NCBI GenBank assembly: GCA_963682055.1
Contig: OY821741.1
Location: 23,320,711-23,384,710, forward strand
Direction: 5' to 3'
DNA length: 64,000 bases
Source: Primula veris
Lineage: Eukaryota > Streptophyta > Magnoliopsida > Ericales > Primulaceae
In this document: in pieces, positions 13,886 to 28,338 of the stretch
Layout of the letters: each line of letters starts with the position of its first letter
Numbering within the stretch: position 1 is the stretch's first letter
Program-made: the position numbers and the translations under genes
Notes under the pieces: generated by a model
The model's input: only the letters and a program-made list of their open reading frames with translations
Database searches by the model: none
What the model was told of the DNA's origin: nothing

Positions 13886-14600
13886 TCAAAGGGATGAGAA
13901 ATGAAGTCAGCAAGTTCAAATGCCGAAAGTCTCATTAAATAAGATTAAATGCCATCACAGCCGAAACCCTTAATAAGACTCTGACATTGAGCAGTTGAAT
14001 GAACGAGAAAGCAAGTGAGCATGTTCAAGATTGATGTCTAAAATCTCATTAAGTAGGATTAAAGGCCATCACAGCCCAAATACTAAATAAGATTCCTACA
14101 TTGTTCAAAGGGATGAGAAATGAAGTGAGCAAGTTCAAATGCCGAAAGTCTCATTAAATATGATTAAAGGCCATCACAGCCCAAAACCTTAATAAGACTC
14201 TGACATTGAGCAGTTGAATGAACGAGAAAGCAACTGAGCATGTTCAAGCTCGATGTCGAAAATCTCATTAAGTAGGATTAAAGACCATCTTAGCCCAAAT
14301 CCTTAATAAGATTCCTACATTCTACAGAGGTTTGAGAAATAAAGTGAGCAAGTTCAAATGCCGAAAGTCTCATTAAATACGATTAAAGGCCATCACAGCC
14401 CAAACCCTTAATAAGACTCTGACATTGAGCAGTTGAATGAACGAGAAAGCAACTGAGCATGTTCAAGATCGATGTCGAAAATCTCATTAAGTAGGATTAA
14501 AGGCCATCACAGCCCAAATACTTAATAAGATTCCTACATTGTTCAAAGGGATGAGAAATGAAGTGAGCAAGTTCAAATGCCGAAAGTCTCATTAAATAAG
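13732..14600. repeat. Diverged fourth copy of the ~990-bp block
   Basis: The order gaaggag/caagcacgatg, gtctaaaatc, actaaataag, ctacagaggttt seen at 1-988 is present again, but with private changes: atgccatcacagccgaaa, ccaaaacctt and aaagaccatctt. It is older than, or has mutated more than, the three close copies. It sits between the 5904-bp blocks and the 2181-bp blocks. Confidence 0.75.
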
Positions 14601-15139
14601 ATTAAAGGCCATCACAGCCCAAACCCTTAATAAGACTCTGACATTGAGCAGTTGAATGAACGAGAAAGAAAATGAGTATGTTCAAGATCGATGTCGAAAA
14701 TCTCATTAAGTAGGATTAAAGGCCATCACAGCCTAAATACTTAATAAGATTCCTACATTGATTAAAGGGATGAGAAATGAAGTGAGCAAGTTCAAATGCC
14801 GAAAGTCTCATTAAATAGGATTAAATGCCATCACAGCCCAAACCCTTAATAAGACTCTGACATTGAGCAGTTGAATGTACGAGAAAGCAAGTGAGCATGT
14901 TCAAGATTGATGTCGAAAATCTCATTAAGTTGGATTAAAGGCCATCACAGCCCAAATACTTAATAAGATTTCTACATTGTTCAAAGGGATGAGAAATGAA
15001 GTGAGCAAGTTCAAATGCCGAAAGTCTCATTAAATAAGATTAAAGGCCATCACAGCCCAAACCCTTAATAAGACTCTGACATTGAACAGTTGAATGAACG
15101 AGAAAGCAAGTGAGCATGTTCAAGATTGATGTCTAAAAT

Positions 15140-18100
15140 CTCATTAAGTAGGATTAAAGGCCATCACAGCCCAAATACTTAATAAGATTCCTACATTGTT
15201 CAAAGGGATGAGAAATGAAGTGAGCAAGTTCAAATGCCGAAAGTCTCATTAAATAGGATTAAAGGCAATCACAGCCCAAACCCTTAATAAGACTCTGACA
15301 TTGAGCAGTTGAATGAACGAGAAAGCATTTGAGCATGTTCAAGATTGATGTCGAAAATCTCATTAAGTAGGATCAAAGGCCATCATAGCCCAAATACCTA
15401 ATAAGATTCCTACATTGATTAAAGGGATGAGAAATGAAGTGAGCAAGTTCAAATGCCGAAAGTCTCATTAAATAAGATTAAAGGCCATCACAGCCTATTA
15501 GACTCTGACATTGAGCAGTTGAATGAACGAGAAAGCAAGTGAGCATGTTCAAGATTGATGTCGAAAATCTCATTAAGTAGGATTAAAGGCCATCACAGCC
15601 CAAATACTTAATAAGATTCCTACATTATTCAGATTGATGAGAAATAAAGTGAGCAAGTTCAAATGCCGAAAGTCTCATTAAATATGATTAAAGGCCATCA
15701 CAGCCCAAACCTTTAATAAGACTCTGACATTGAGTAGTTGAATGAACGAGAAAGCTACTGAGCATGTTCAAGATCGATGTCGAAAATCTCATTAAGAAGG
15801 ATTAAAGGCCATCACAGCCTAAATACTTAATAAGATTCCAACATTGATTAAAGGGATGAGAAATGAAGTGAGCAAGTTCAAATGCCGAAAGTCTCATTAA
15901 ATAGGATTAAAGGCCATCACAGCCCAAACCCTTAATAAGACTCTGACATTGAGCAGTTGAATGAACGAGAAAGCAAGTGAGCATGTTCAAGATTGATGTC
16001 GAAAATCTCATTAAGTAGGATTAAAGGCCATCACAGCCCAAATACTTTATAAGATTCCTACATTGATTAAAGGAATGAGAAATGAAGTGAGCAAGTTCAA
16101 ATTCCGAAAGTCTCATTAAATACGATTAAAGGCCATCACAGCCCAAACCCTTAATAAGACTGTGGCATTGAGCAGTTGAATGAACGAGAAAGCAACTGAG
16201 CATGTTCAAGATTGATGTCGAAAATCTCATTAAGTAGGATTAAAGGCCATCACAGCCCAAATACTTAATAAGATTCCAACATTGATTAAAGTGATGAGAA
16301 ATGAAGTGAGCAAGTTCAAATGCCGAAAGTCTCATTAAATATGATTAAAGGCCATCACAGCCCAAACCTTTAATAAGACTCTGACATTGAGCAGTTGAAT
16401 GAACGAGAAAGCAACTGAGCATGTTGAAGATCGATGTCGAAAATCTCATTAAGTAGGATTAAAGGCCATCACAGCCTAAATACTTAATAAGATTCCTACA
16501 TTGATTAAAGGAATGAGAAATGAAGTGAGCAAGTTCAAATGCCGAAAGTCTCATTAAATAGGATTAAATGCCATCACAGCCCAAACCCTTAATAAGACTC
16601 TGACATTGAGCAGTTGAATGAACGAGAAAGCAACTGAGCATGTTCAAGATTGATGTCGAAAATCTCATTAAGTAGGATTAAAGGCCATCACAGCCCAAAT
16701 ACTTAATAAGATTTCTACATTGTTCAAAGGGATGAGAAATGAAGTGAGCAAGTTCAAATGCCGAAAGTCTCATTAAATAAGATTAAAGGCCATCACAGCC
16801 CAAACCCTTAATAAGACTCTGACATTGAGCAGTTGAATGAACGAGAAAGCAAGTGAGCATGTTCAAGATTGATGTCTAAAATCTCATTAAGTAGGATTAA
16901 AGGCCATCACAGCCCAAATACTAAATAAGATTCCTACATTGTTCAAAAGGATGAGAAATCAAGTGAGCAAGTTCAAATGCCGAAAGTCTCATTAAATATG
17001 ATTAAAGGCCATCACAGCCCAAACCCTTAATAAGACTCTGACATTGAGCAGTTGAATGAACGAGAAAGCAACTGAGCATGTTCAAGCTCGATGTCGAAAA
17101 TTTCATTAAGTAGGATTAAAGGCCATCTTAGCCCAAATCCTTAATAAGATTCCTACATTCTACAGAGGATTGAGAAATAAAGTGAGCAAGTTCAAATGCC
17201 GAAAGTCTCATTAAATACGATTAAAGGCCATCACAGCCCAAACCCTTAATAAGACTCTGACATTGAGCAGTTGAATGAACGAGAAAGCAACTGAGCATGT
17301 TCAAGATCGATGTCGAAAATCTCATTAAGTAGGATTAAAGGCCATCACAGCCCAAATACTTAATAAGATTCCTACATTGTTCAAAGGGATGAGAAATGAA
17401 GTGAGCAAGTTCAAATGCCGAAAGTCTCATTAAATAGGATTAAAGGCCATCACAGCCCAAACCCTTAATAAGACTCTGACATTGAGCAGTTGAATGAACG
17501 AGAAAGCATTTGAGCATGTTCAAGATTGATGTCGAAAATCTCATTAAGTAGGATCAAAGGCCATCATAGCCCAAATACCTAATAAGATTCCTACATTGAT
17601 TAAAGGGATGAGAAATGAAGTGAGCAAGTTCAAATGCCGAAAGTCTCATTAAATAAGATTAAAGGCCATCACAGCCTATTAGACTCTGACATTGAGCAGT
17701 TGAATGAACGAGAAAGCAAGTGAGCCTGTTCAAGATTGATGTCGAAAATCTCATTAAGTAGGATTAAAGGCCATCACAGCCCAAATACTTAATAAGATTC
17801 CTACATTATTCAGATTGATGAGAAATAAAGTGAGCAAGTTCAAATGCCGAAAGTCTCATTAAATATGATTAAAGGCCATCACAGCCCAAACCTTTAATAA
17901 GACTCTGACATTGAGTAGTTGAATGAACGAGAAAGCTACTGAGCATGTTCAAGATCGATGTCGAAAATCTCATTAAGAAGGATTAAAGGCCATCACAGCC
18001 TAAATACTTAATAAGATTCCAACATTGATTAAAGGGATGAGAAATGAAGTGAGCAAGTTCAAATGCCGAAAGTCTCATTAAATAGGATTAAAGGCCATCA

Positions 18101-21100
18101 CAGCCCAAACCCTTAATAAGACTCTGACATTGAGCAGTTGAATGAACGAGAAAGCAAGTGAGCATGTTCAAGATTGATGTCGAAAATCTCATTAAGTAGG
18201 ATTAAAGGCCATCACAGCCCAAATACTTTATAAGATTCCTACATTGATTAAAGGAATGAGAAATGAAGTGAGCAAGTTCAAATTCCGAAAGTCTCATTAA
18301 ATACGATTAAAGGCCATCACAGCCCAAACCCTTAATAAGACTGTGGCATTGAGCAGTTAAATGAACGAGAAAGCAACTGAGCATGTTCAAGATTGATGTC
18401 GAAAATCTCATTAAGTAGGATTAAAGGCCATCACAGCCCAAATACTTAATAAGATTCCAACATTGATTAAAGTGATGAGAAATGAAGTGAGCAAGTTCAA
18501 ATGCCGAAAGTCTCATTAAATATGATTAAAGGCCATCACAGCCCAAACCTTTAATAAGACTCTGACATTGAGCAGTTGAATGAACGAGAAAGCAACTGAG
18601 CATGTTGAAGATCGATGTCGAAAATCTCATTAAGTAGGATTAAAGGCCATCACAGCCTAAATACTTAATAAGATTCCTACATTGATTAAAGGAATGAGAA
18701 ATGAAGTGAGCAAGTTCAAATGCCGAAAGTCTCATTAAATAGGATTAAATGCCATCACAGCCCAAACCCTTAATAAGACTCTGACATTGAGCAGTTGAAT
18801 GAACGAGAAAGCAACTGAGCATGTTCAAGATTGATGTCGAAAATCTCATTAAGTAGGATTAAAGGCCATCACAGCCCAAATACTTAATAAGATTTCTACA
18901 TTGTTCAAAGGGATGAGAAATGAAGTGAGCAAGTTCAAATGCCGAAAGTCTCATTAAATAAGATTAAAGGCCATCACAGCCCAAACCCTTAATAAGACTC
19001 TGACATTGAGTAGTTGAATGAACGAGAAAGCAAGTGAGCATGTTCAAGATTGATGTCTAAAATCTCATTAAGTAGGATTAAAGGCCATCACAGCCCAAAT
19101 ACTAAATAAGATTCCTACATTGTTCAAAAGGATGAGAAATCAAGTGAGCAAGTTCAAATGCCGAAAGTCTCATTAAATATGATTAAAGGCCATCACAGCC
19201 CAAACCCTTAATAAGACTCTGACATTGAGCAGTTGAATGAACGAGAAAGCAACTGAGCATGTTCAAGCTCGATGTCGAAAATTTCATTAAGTAGGATTAA
19301 AGGCCATCTTAGCCCAAATCCTTAATAAGATTCCTACATTCTACAGAGGATTGAGAAATAAAGTGAGCAAGTTCAAATGCCGAAAGTCTCATTAAATACG
19401 ATTAAAGGCCATCACAGCCCAAACCCTTAATAAGACTCTGACATTGAGCAGTTGAATGAACGAGAAAGCAACTGAGCATGTTCAAGATCGATGTCGAAAA
19501 TCTCATTAAGTAGGATTAAAGGCCATCACAGCCCAAATACTTAATAAGATTCCTACATTGTTCAAAGGGATGAGAAATGAAGTGAGCAAGTTCAAATGCC
19601 GAAAGTCTCATTAAATAGGATTAAAGGCCATCACAGCCCAAACCCTTAATAAGACTCTGACATTGAGCAGTTGAATGAACGAGAAAGCATTTGAGCATGT
19701 TCAAGATTGATGTCGAAAATCTCATTAAGTAGGATCAAAGGACATCATAGCCCAAATACCTAATAAGATTCCTACATTGATTAAAGGGATGAGAAATGAA
19801 GTGAGCAAGTTCAAATGCCGAAAGTCTCATTAAATAAGATTAAAGGCCATCACAGCCTATTAGACTCTGACATTGAGCAGTTGAATGAACGAGAAAGCAA
19901 GTGAGCATGTTCAAGATTGATGTCGAAAATCTCATTAAGTAGGATTAAAGGCCATCACAGCCCAAATACTTAATAAGATTCCTACATTATTCAGAGGGAT
20001 GAGAAATAAAGTGAGCAAGTTCAAATGCCGAAAGTCTCATTAAATATGATTAAAGGCCATCACAGCCCAAACCTTTAATAAGACTCTGACATTGAGCAGT
20101 TGAATGAACGAGAAAGCTACTGAGCATGTTCAAGATCGATGTCGAAAATCTCATTAAGAAGGATTAAAGGCCATCACAGCCTAAATACTTAATAAGATTC
20201 CAACATTGATTAAAGGGATGAGAAATGAAGTGAGCAAGTTCAAATGCCGAAAGTCTCATTAAATAGGATTAAAGGCCATCACAGCCCAAACCCTTAATAA
20301 GACTCTGACATTGAGCAGTTGAATGAACGAGAAAGCAAGTGAGCATGTTCAAGATTGATGTCGAAAATCTCATTAAGTAGGATTAAAGGCCATCACAGCC
20401 CAAATACTTTATAAGATTCCTACATTGATTAAAGGAATGAGAAATGAAGTGAGCAAGTTCAAATTCCGAAAGTCTCATTAAATACGATTAAAGGCCATCA
20501 CAGCCCAAACCCTTAATAAGACTGTGGCATTGAGCAGTTGAATGAACGAGAAAGCAACTGAGCATGTTCAAGATTGATGTCGAAAATCTCATTAAGTAGG
20601 ATTAAAGGCCATCACAGCCCAAATACTTAATAAGATTCCAACATTGATTAAAGTGATGAGAAATGAAGTGAGCAAGTTCAAATGCCGAAAGTCTCATTAA
20701 ATATGATTAAAGGCCATCACAGCCCAAACCTTTAATAAGACTCTGACATTGAGCAGTTGAATGAACGAGAAAGCAACTGAGCATGTTGAAGATCGATGTC
20801 GAAAATCTCATTAAGTAGGATTAAAGGCCATCACAGCCTAAATACTTAATAAGATTCCTACATTGATTAAAGGAATGAGAAATGAAGTGAGCAAGTTCAA
20901 ATGCCGAAAGTCTCATTAAATAGGATTAAATGCCATCACAGCCCAAACCCTTAATAAGACTCTGACATTGAGCAGTTGAATGAACGAGAAAGCAACTGAG
21001 CATGTTCAAGATTGATGTCGAAAATCTCATTAAGTAGGATTAAAGGCCATCACAGCCCAAATACTTAATAAGATTTCTACATTGTTCAAAGGGATGAGAA

Positions 21101-22735
21101 ATGAAGTGAGCAAGTTCAAATGCCGAAAGTCTCATTAAATAAGATTAAAGGCCATCACAGCCCAAACCCTTAATAAGACTCTGACATTGAGCAGTTGAAT
21201 GAACGAGAAAGCAAGTGAGCATGTTCAAGATTGATGTCTAAAATCTCATTAAGTAGGATTAAAGGCCATCACAGCCCAAATACTAAATAAGATTCCTACA
21301 TTGTTCAAAAGGATGAGAAATCAAGTGAGCAAGTTCAAATGCCGAAAGTCTCATTAAATATGATTAAAGGCCATCACAGCCCAAACCCTTAATAAGACTC
21401 TGACATTGAGCAGTTGAATGAACGAGAAAGCAACTGAGCATGTTCAAGCTCGATGTCGAAAATTTCATTAAGTAGGATTAAAGGCCATCTTAGCCCAAAT
21501 CCTTAATAAGATTCCTACATTCTACAGAGGATTGAGAAATAAAGTGAGCAAGTTCAAATGCCGAAAGTCTCATTAAATACGATTAAAGGCCATCACAGCC
21601 CAAACCCTTAATAAGACTCTGACATTGAGCAGTTGAATGAACGAGAAAGCAACTGAGCATGTTCAAGATCGATGTCGAAAATCTCATTAAGTAGGATTAA
21701 AGGCCATCACAGCCCAAATACTTAATAAGATTCCTACATTGTTCAAAGGGATGAGAAATGAAGTGAGCAAGTTCAAATGCCGAAAGTCTCATTAAATAGG
21801 ATTAAAGGCCATCACAGCCCAAACCCTTAATAAGACTCTGACATTGAGCAGTTGAATGAACGAGAAAGCATTTGAGCATGTTCAAGATTGATGTCGAAAA
21901 TCTCATTAAGTAGGATCAAAGGCCTCATAGCCCAAATACCTAATAAGATTCCTACATTGATTAAAGGGATGAGAAATGAAGTGAGCAAGTTCAAATGCCG
22001 AAAGTCTCATTAAATAAGATTAAAGGCCATCACAGCCTATTAGACTCTGACATTGAGCAGTTGAATGAACGAGAAAGCAAGTGAGCATGTTCAAGATTGA
22101 TGTCGAAAATCTCATTAAGTAGGATTAAAGGCCATCACAGCCCAAATACTTAATAAGATTCCTACATTATTCAGAGGGATGAGAAATAAAGTGAGCAAGT
22201 TCAAATGCCGAAAGTCTCATTAAATATGATTAAAGGCCATCACAGCCCAAACCTTTAATAAGACTCTGACATTGAGCAGTTGAATGAACGAGAAAGCTAC
22301 TGAGCATGTTCAAGATCGATGTCGAAAATCTCATTAAGAAGGATTAAAGGCCATCACAGCCTAAATACTTAATAAGATTCCAACATTGATTAAAGGGATG
22401 AGAAATGAAGTGAGCAAGTTCAAATGCCGAAAGTCTCATTAAATAGGATTAAAGGCCATCACAGCCCAAACCCTTAATAAGACTCTGACATTGAGCAGTT
22501 GAATGAACGAGAAAGCAAGTGAGCATGTTCAAGATTGATGTCGAAAATCTCATTAAGTAGGATTAAAGGCCATCACAGCCCAAATACTTTATAAGATTCC
22601 TACATTGATTAAAGGAATGAGAAATGAAGTGAGCAAGTTCAAATTCCGAAAGTCTCATTAAATACGATTAAAGGCCATCACAGCCCAAACCCTTAATAAG
22701 ACTGTGGCATTGAGCAGTTGAATGAACGAGAAAGC
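15140..22735. repeat. 2181-bp (10-dimer) higher-order repeat, about 3.5 copies
   Basis: The 9-bp deletion monomer recurs at 15484, 17665, 19846 and 22026, with spacings of 2181, 2181 and 2180 bp. Another marker, gaaagcatttgag, recurs with the same period. 2181 is 10 dimers minus 9 bp. The 1-bp shortfall in the last interval is explained by ggcctcatag near 21924, where the other copies have one more base. Copies run from about 15140, 17321, 19502 and 21682, the last being partial. Confidence 0.88.
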
Positions 22736-22945
22736 AAGTGAGCATGTTCAAGATTAATGTCGAAAATCTCATTAAGTAGGATTAAAGGCCATCACAGCCC
22801 AAATACTTTATAAGATTCCTACATTGATTAAAGGAATGAGAAATGAAGTGAGCAAGTTCAAATTCCGAAAGTCTCATTAAATACGATTAAAGGCCATCAC
22901 AGCCCAAACCCTTAATAAGACTGTGGCATTGAGCAGTTGAATGAA
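22500..22945. repeat. Local extra dimer inside the 10-dimer repeat
   Basis: The dimer carrying tactttataag, attccgaaag and gactgtggcattg occurs twice in a row here, whereas each earlier 2181-bp copy has it once. The first of the pair is followed by caagattaatg, a private change. This is a single-dimer (219-bp) duplication. Confidence 0.75.
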
Positions 22946-23899
22946 CGAGAAAGCAACTGAGCATGTTCAAGATTGATGTCGAAAATCTCATTAAGTAGGA
23001 TTAAAGGCCATCACAGCCCAAATACTTAATAAGATTCCAACATTGATTAAAGTGATGAGAAATGAAGTGAGCAAGTTCAAATGCCGAAAGTCTCATTAAA
23101 TATGATTAAAGGCCATCACAGCCCAAACCTTTAATAAGACTCTGACATTGAGCAGTTGAATGAACGAGAAAGCAACTGAGCATGTTGAAGATCGATGTCG
23201 AAAATCTCATTAAGTAGGATTAAAGGCCATCACAGCCCAAATACTTTATAAGATTCCTACATTGATTAAAGGAATGAGAAATGAAGTGAGCAAGTTCAAA
23301 TTCCGAAAGTCTCATTAAATAAGATTAAAGGCCATCACAGCCCAAACCCTTAATAAGACTCTGACATTGAGCAGTTGAATGAACGAGAAAGCAAGTGAGC
23401 ATGTTCAAGATTGATGTCTAAAATCTCATTAAGTAGGATTAAAGGCCATCACAGCCCAAATACTAAATAAGATTCCTACATTGTTCAAAGGGATGAGAAA
23501 TGAAGTGAGCAAGTTCAAATGCCGAAAGTCTCATTAAATATGATTAAAGGCCATCACAGCCCAAACCCTTAATAAGACTCTGACATTGAGCAGTTGAATG
23601 AACGAGAAAGCAACTGAGCATGTTCAAGCTCGATGTCGAAAATCTCATTAAGTAGGATTAAAGGCCATCTTAGCCCAAATCCTTAATAAGATTCCTACAT
23701 TCTACAGAGGATTGAGAAATAAAGTGAGCAAGTTCAAATGCCGAAAGTCTCATTAAATACGATTAAAGGCCATCACAGCCCAAACCCTTAATAAGACTCT
23801 GACATTGAGCAGTTGAATAAACGAGAAAGCAAGTGAGCATGTTCAAGATTGATGTCTAAAATCTCATTAAGTAGGATTAAAGGCCATCACAGCCCAAAT

Positions 23900-26800
23900 A
23901 ATAAATAAGATTCCTACATTGATTAAAGGGATGAGAAATGAAGTGAGCAAGTTCAAATGCCGAAAGTCTCATTAAATAAGATTAAAGGCCATCACAGCCT
24001 ATTAGACTCTGACATTGAGCAGTTGAATGAACGAGAAAGCTACTGAGCATGTTCAAGATCGATGTCGAAAATCTCATTAAGAAGGATTAAAGGCCATCAC
24101 AGCCTAAATACTTAATAAGATTCCAACATTGATTAAAGTGATGAGAAATGAAGTGAGCAAGTTCAAATGCCGAAAGTCTCATTAAATATGATTAAAGGCC
24201 ATCACAGCCCAAACCTTTAATAAGACTCTGACATTGAGCAGTTGAATGAACGAGAAAGCAACTGAGCATGTTGAAGATCGATGTCAAAAATCTCATTAAG
24301 TAGGATTAAAGGCCATCACAGCCTAAATACTTAATAAGATTCCTACATTGATTAAAGGGATGAGAAATGAAGTGAGCAAGTTCAAATGCCGAAAGTCTCA
24401 TTAAATAGGATTAAATGCCATCACAGCCCAAACCCTTAATAAGACTCTGACATTGAGCAGTTGAATGAACGAGAACGCAACTGAGCATGTTCAAGATTGA
24501 TGTCGAATATCTCATTAAGTAGGATCAAAGGCCATCACAGTCCAAATACTTAATAAGATTCCTACATTGATTAAAGGGATGAGAAATGAAGTGAGCAAGT
24601 TCAAATGCCGAAAGTCTCATTAAATAGGATTAAAGGCCATCACAGCCTAAACCCTTAATAAGACTCTGACATTGAGCAGTTGAATGAACGAGAAAGCAAC
24701 TGAGCATGTTCAAGATTGATGTCGAAAATCTCATTAAGTAGGATCAAAGGCCATCACAGCCCAAATACTTAATAAGATTCCTACATTGATTAAAGGGATG
24801 AGAAATGAAGTGAGCAAGTTCAAATGCCGAAAGTCTCATTAAATAGGATTAAAGGCCATCACAGCCTAAACCCTTAATAAGACTCTGACATTGAGCAGTT
24901 GAATGAACGAGAAAGCAACTGAGCATGTTCAAGATCGATGTCAAAAATCTCATTAAGTAGGATTAAAGGGCATCACAGCCCAAATACTTAATAAGATTCC
25001 TACATTGTTCAAAGGGATGAGAAATGAAGTGAGCAAGTTCAAATGCCGAAAGTCTCATTAAATAGGATTAAAGGCCACCACAGCCCAAACCCTTAATAAG
25101 ACTCTGACATTGAGCAGTTGAATGAACGAGAAAGCAAGTGAGCATGTTCAAGATCGATGTCGAAAATCTCATTAAGTAGGATTAAAGGCCATCACAGCCC
25201 AAATACTTAATAAGATTCCTACATTATTCAAAGGGATGAGAAATGAAGTGAGCAAGTTCAAATGCCGAAAGTCTCATTAAATAGGATTAAAGGCCATCAC
25301 AGCCCAAACCCTTAATAATACTCAGACATTGAGTTGTTGAATGAACGAGAAAGCAACTGAGCATATTCAAGCATGATGTCGAAAATTTCATTAAGTAGGA
25401 TTAAAGGCCATCACAGCCCAAATCCTAAATAAGATTCCTACATTGTTCAAAGGGATGAGAAATGAAGTGAGCAAGTTCAAATGCCGAAAGTCTCATTAAA
25501 TAAGATTAAAGGCCATCACAGCCTATTAGACCCGGACATTGAGCAGTTGAATGAACGAGAAAGCAAGTGAGCATGTTCAAGATTGATGTCGAAAATCTCA
25601 TTAAGTAGGATTAAAGGCCATCACAGCACAAATACTTAATAAGATTCCTACATTGTTCAAAGGGATGAGAAATGAAGTGAGCAAGTTCAAATGCCGAAAG
25701 TCTCATTAAATATGATTAAAGGCCATGACAGCCCAAACCCTTAATAAGACTCTGACATTGAGCAGTTGAATGAACGAGAAAGCAAGTGAGCATGATCAAG
25801 CTCGATGTCGAAAATCTCATTAAGTAGGATTAAAGGCCATCTTAGCCCAAGTCCTTAATAAGATTCCTACATTGTTCAGAGGGATGAGAAATGAAGTGAG
25901 CAAGTTCAAATGCCGAAAGTTTCATTAAATACGATTAAAGGCCATCACAGCCCAAACCCTTAATAAGACTCTGACATTGAGCAGTTGAATGAATGAGAAA
26001 GCAACTGAGCATGTTCAAGATCGAAGTCGAAAATCTCATTAAGTAGGATTAAAGGCCATCACAGCCCAAATACTTAATAAGATTCCTACATTATTCAGAG
26101 GGATGAGAAATAAAGTGAGCAAGTTCAAATGCCGAAAGTCTCATTAAATATGATTAAAGGCCATCACAGCCCAAACCTTTAATAAGACTCTGACATTGAG
26201 CAGTTGAATGAACGAGAAAGCTACTGAGCATGTTCAAGATCGATGTCGAAAATCTCATTAAGAAGGATTAAAGGCCATCACAGCCTAAATACTTAATAAG
26301 ATTCCAACATTGATTAAAGGGATGAGAAATGAAGTGAGCAAGTTCAAATGCCGAAAGTCTCATTAAATAGGATTAAAGGCCATCACAGCCCAAACCCTTA
26401 ATAAGACTCTGACATTGAGCAGTTGAATGAACGAGAAAGCAAGTGAGCATGTTCAAGATTGATGTCGAAAATCTCATTAAGTAGGATTAAAGGCCATCAC
26501 AGCCCAAATACTTTATAAGATTCCTACATTGATTAAAGGAATGAGAAATGAAGTGAGCAAGTTCAAATTCCGAAAGTCTCATTAAATACGATTAAAGGCC
26601 ATCACAGCCCAAACCCTTAATAAGACTGTGGCATTGAGCAGTTGAATGAACGAGAAAGCAACTGAGCATGTTCAAGATTGATGTCGAAAATCTCATTAAG
26701 TAGGATTAAAGGCCATCACAGCCCAAATACTTAATAAGATTCCAACATTGATTAAAGTGATGAGAAATGAAGTGAGCAAGTTCAAATGCCGAAAGTCTCA

Positions 26801-28280
26801 TTCAATATGATTAAAGGCCATCACAGCCCAAACCTTTAATAAGACTCTGACATTGAGCAGTTGAATGAACGAGAAAGCAACTGAGCATGTTGAAGATCGA
26901 TGTCGAAAATCTCATTAAGTAGGATTAAAGGCCATCACAGCCTAAATACTTAATAAGATTCCTACATTGATTAAAGGGATGAGAAATGAAGTGAGCAAGT
27001 TCAAATGCCGAAAGTCTCATTAAATAGGATTAAATGCCATCACAGCCCAAACCCTTAATAAGACTCTGACATTGAGCAGTTGAATGAACGAGAAAGCAAC
27101 TGAGCATGTTCAAGATTGATGTCGAATATCTCATTAAGTAGGATCAAAGGCCATCACAGTCCAAATACTTAATAAGATTCCTACATTGATTAAAGGGATG
27201 AGAAATGAAGTGAGCAAGTTCAAATGCCGAAAGTCTCATTAAATAGGATTAAAGGCCATCACAGCCTAAACCCTTAATAAGACTCTGACATTGAGCAGTT
27301 GAATGAACGAGAAAGCATCTGAGCATGTTCAAGATTGATGTCGAAAATCTCATTAAGTAGGATCAAAGGCCATCACAGCCCAAATACTTAATAAGATTCC
27401 TACATTGATTAAAGGGATGAGAAATGAAGTGAGCAAGTTCAAATGCCGAAAGTCTCATTAAATAGGATTAAAGGCCATCACAGCCTAAACCATTAATAAG
27501 ACTCTGACATTGAGCAGTTGAATGAACGAGAAAGCAACTGAGCATGTTCAAGATCGATGTCAAAAATCTCATTAAGTAGGATTAAAGGGCATCACAGCCC
27601 AAATACTTAATAAGATTCCTACATTGTTCAAAGGGATGAGAAATGAAGTGAGCAAGTTCAAATGCCGAAAGTCTCATTAAATAGGATTAAAGGCCATCAC
27701 AGCCCAAACCCTTAATAATACTCAGACATTGAGTTGTTGAATGAACGAGAAAGCAACTGAGCATATTCAAGCATGATGTCGAAAATTTCATTAAGCAGGA
27801 TTAAAGACCATCACAGCCCAAATCCTAAATAAGATTCCTACATTGTTCAAAGGGATGAGAAATGAAGTGAGCAAGTTCAAATGCCGAAAGTCTCATTAAA
27901 TATGATTAAAGGCCATGACAGCCCAAACCCTTAATAAGACTCTGACATTGAGCAGTTGAATGAACGAGAAAGCAAGTGAGCATGATCAAGCTCGATGTCG
28001 AAAATCTCATTAAGTAGGATTAAAGGCCATCTTAGCCCAAATCCTTAATAAGATTCCTACATTGTTCAGAGGGATGAGAAATAAAGTGAGCAAGTTCAAA
28101 TGCCGAAAGTCTCATTAAATACGATTAAAGGCCATCACAGCCCAAACCCTTAATAAGACTCTGACATTGAGCAGTTGAATGAATGAGAAAGCAACTGAGC
28201 ATGTTCAAGATCGATGTCGAAAATCTCATTAAGTAGGATTAAAGGCCATCACAGCCCAAATACTTAATAAGATTCCTACA
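23900..28280. repeat. Mosaic zone with partial duplication (offsets 2181, 2619, 2400, 2190 bp)
   Basis: Stretches of 24.0-26.1 kb reappear in 26.1-28.3 kb, but the offset changes along the way. The marker gaaagctactg is offset by 2181 bp. gtcgaatatc and aaagggcatc are offset by 2619 bp. aataatactcagac is offset by 2400 bp. The tatgattaaaggccatgac junction is offset by 2190 bp. The changes are whole dimers plus the 9-bp deletion. Part of 26.1-27.1 kb also matches the 2181-bp repeat, for example attattcagagg and gactgtggc. This looks like repeated unequal exchange. Confidence 0.7.
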
Positions 28281-28338
28281 TTGTTCAAAGGGATGAGAAA
28301 TGAAGTGAGCAAGTTCAAATGCCGAAAGTCTCATTAAA

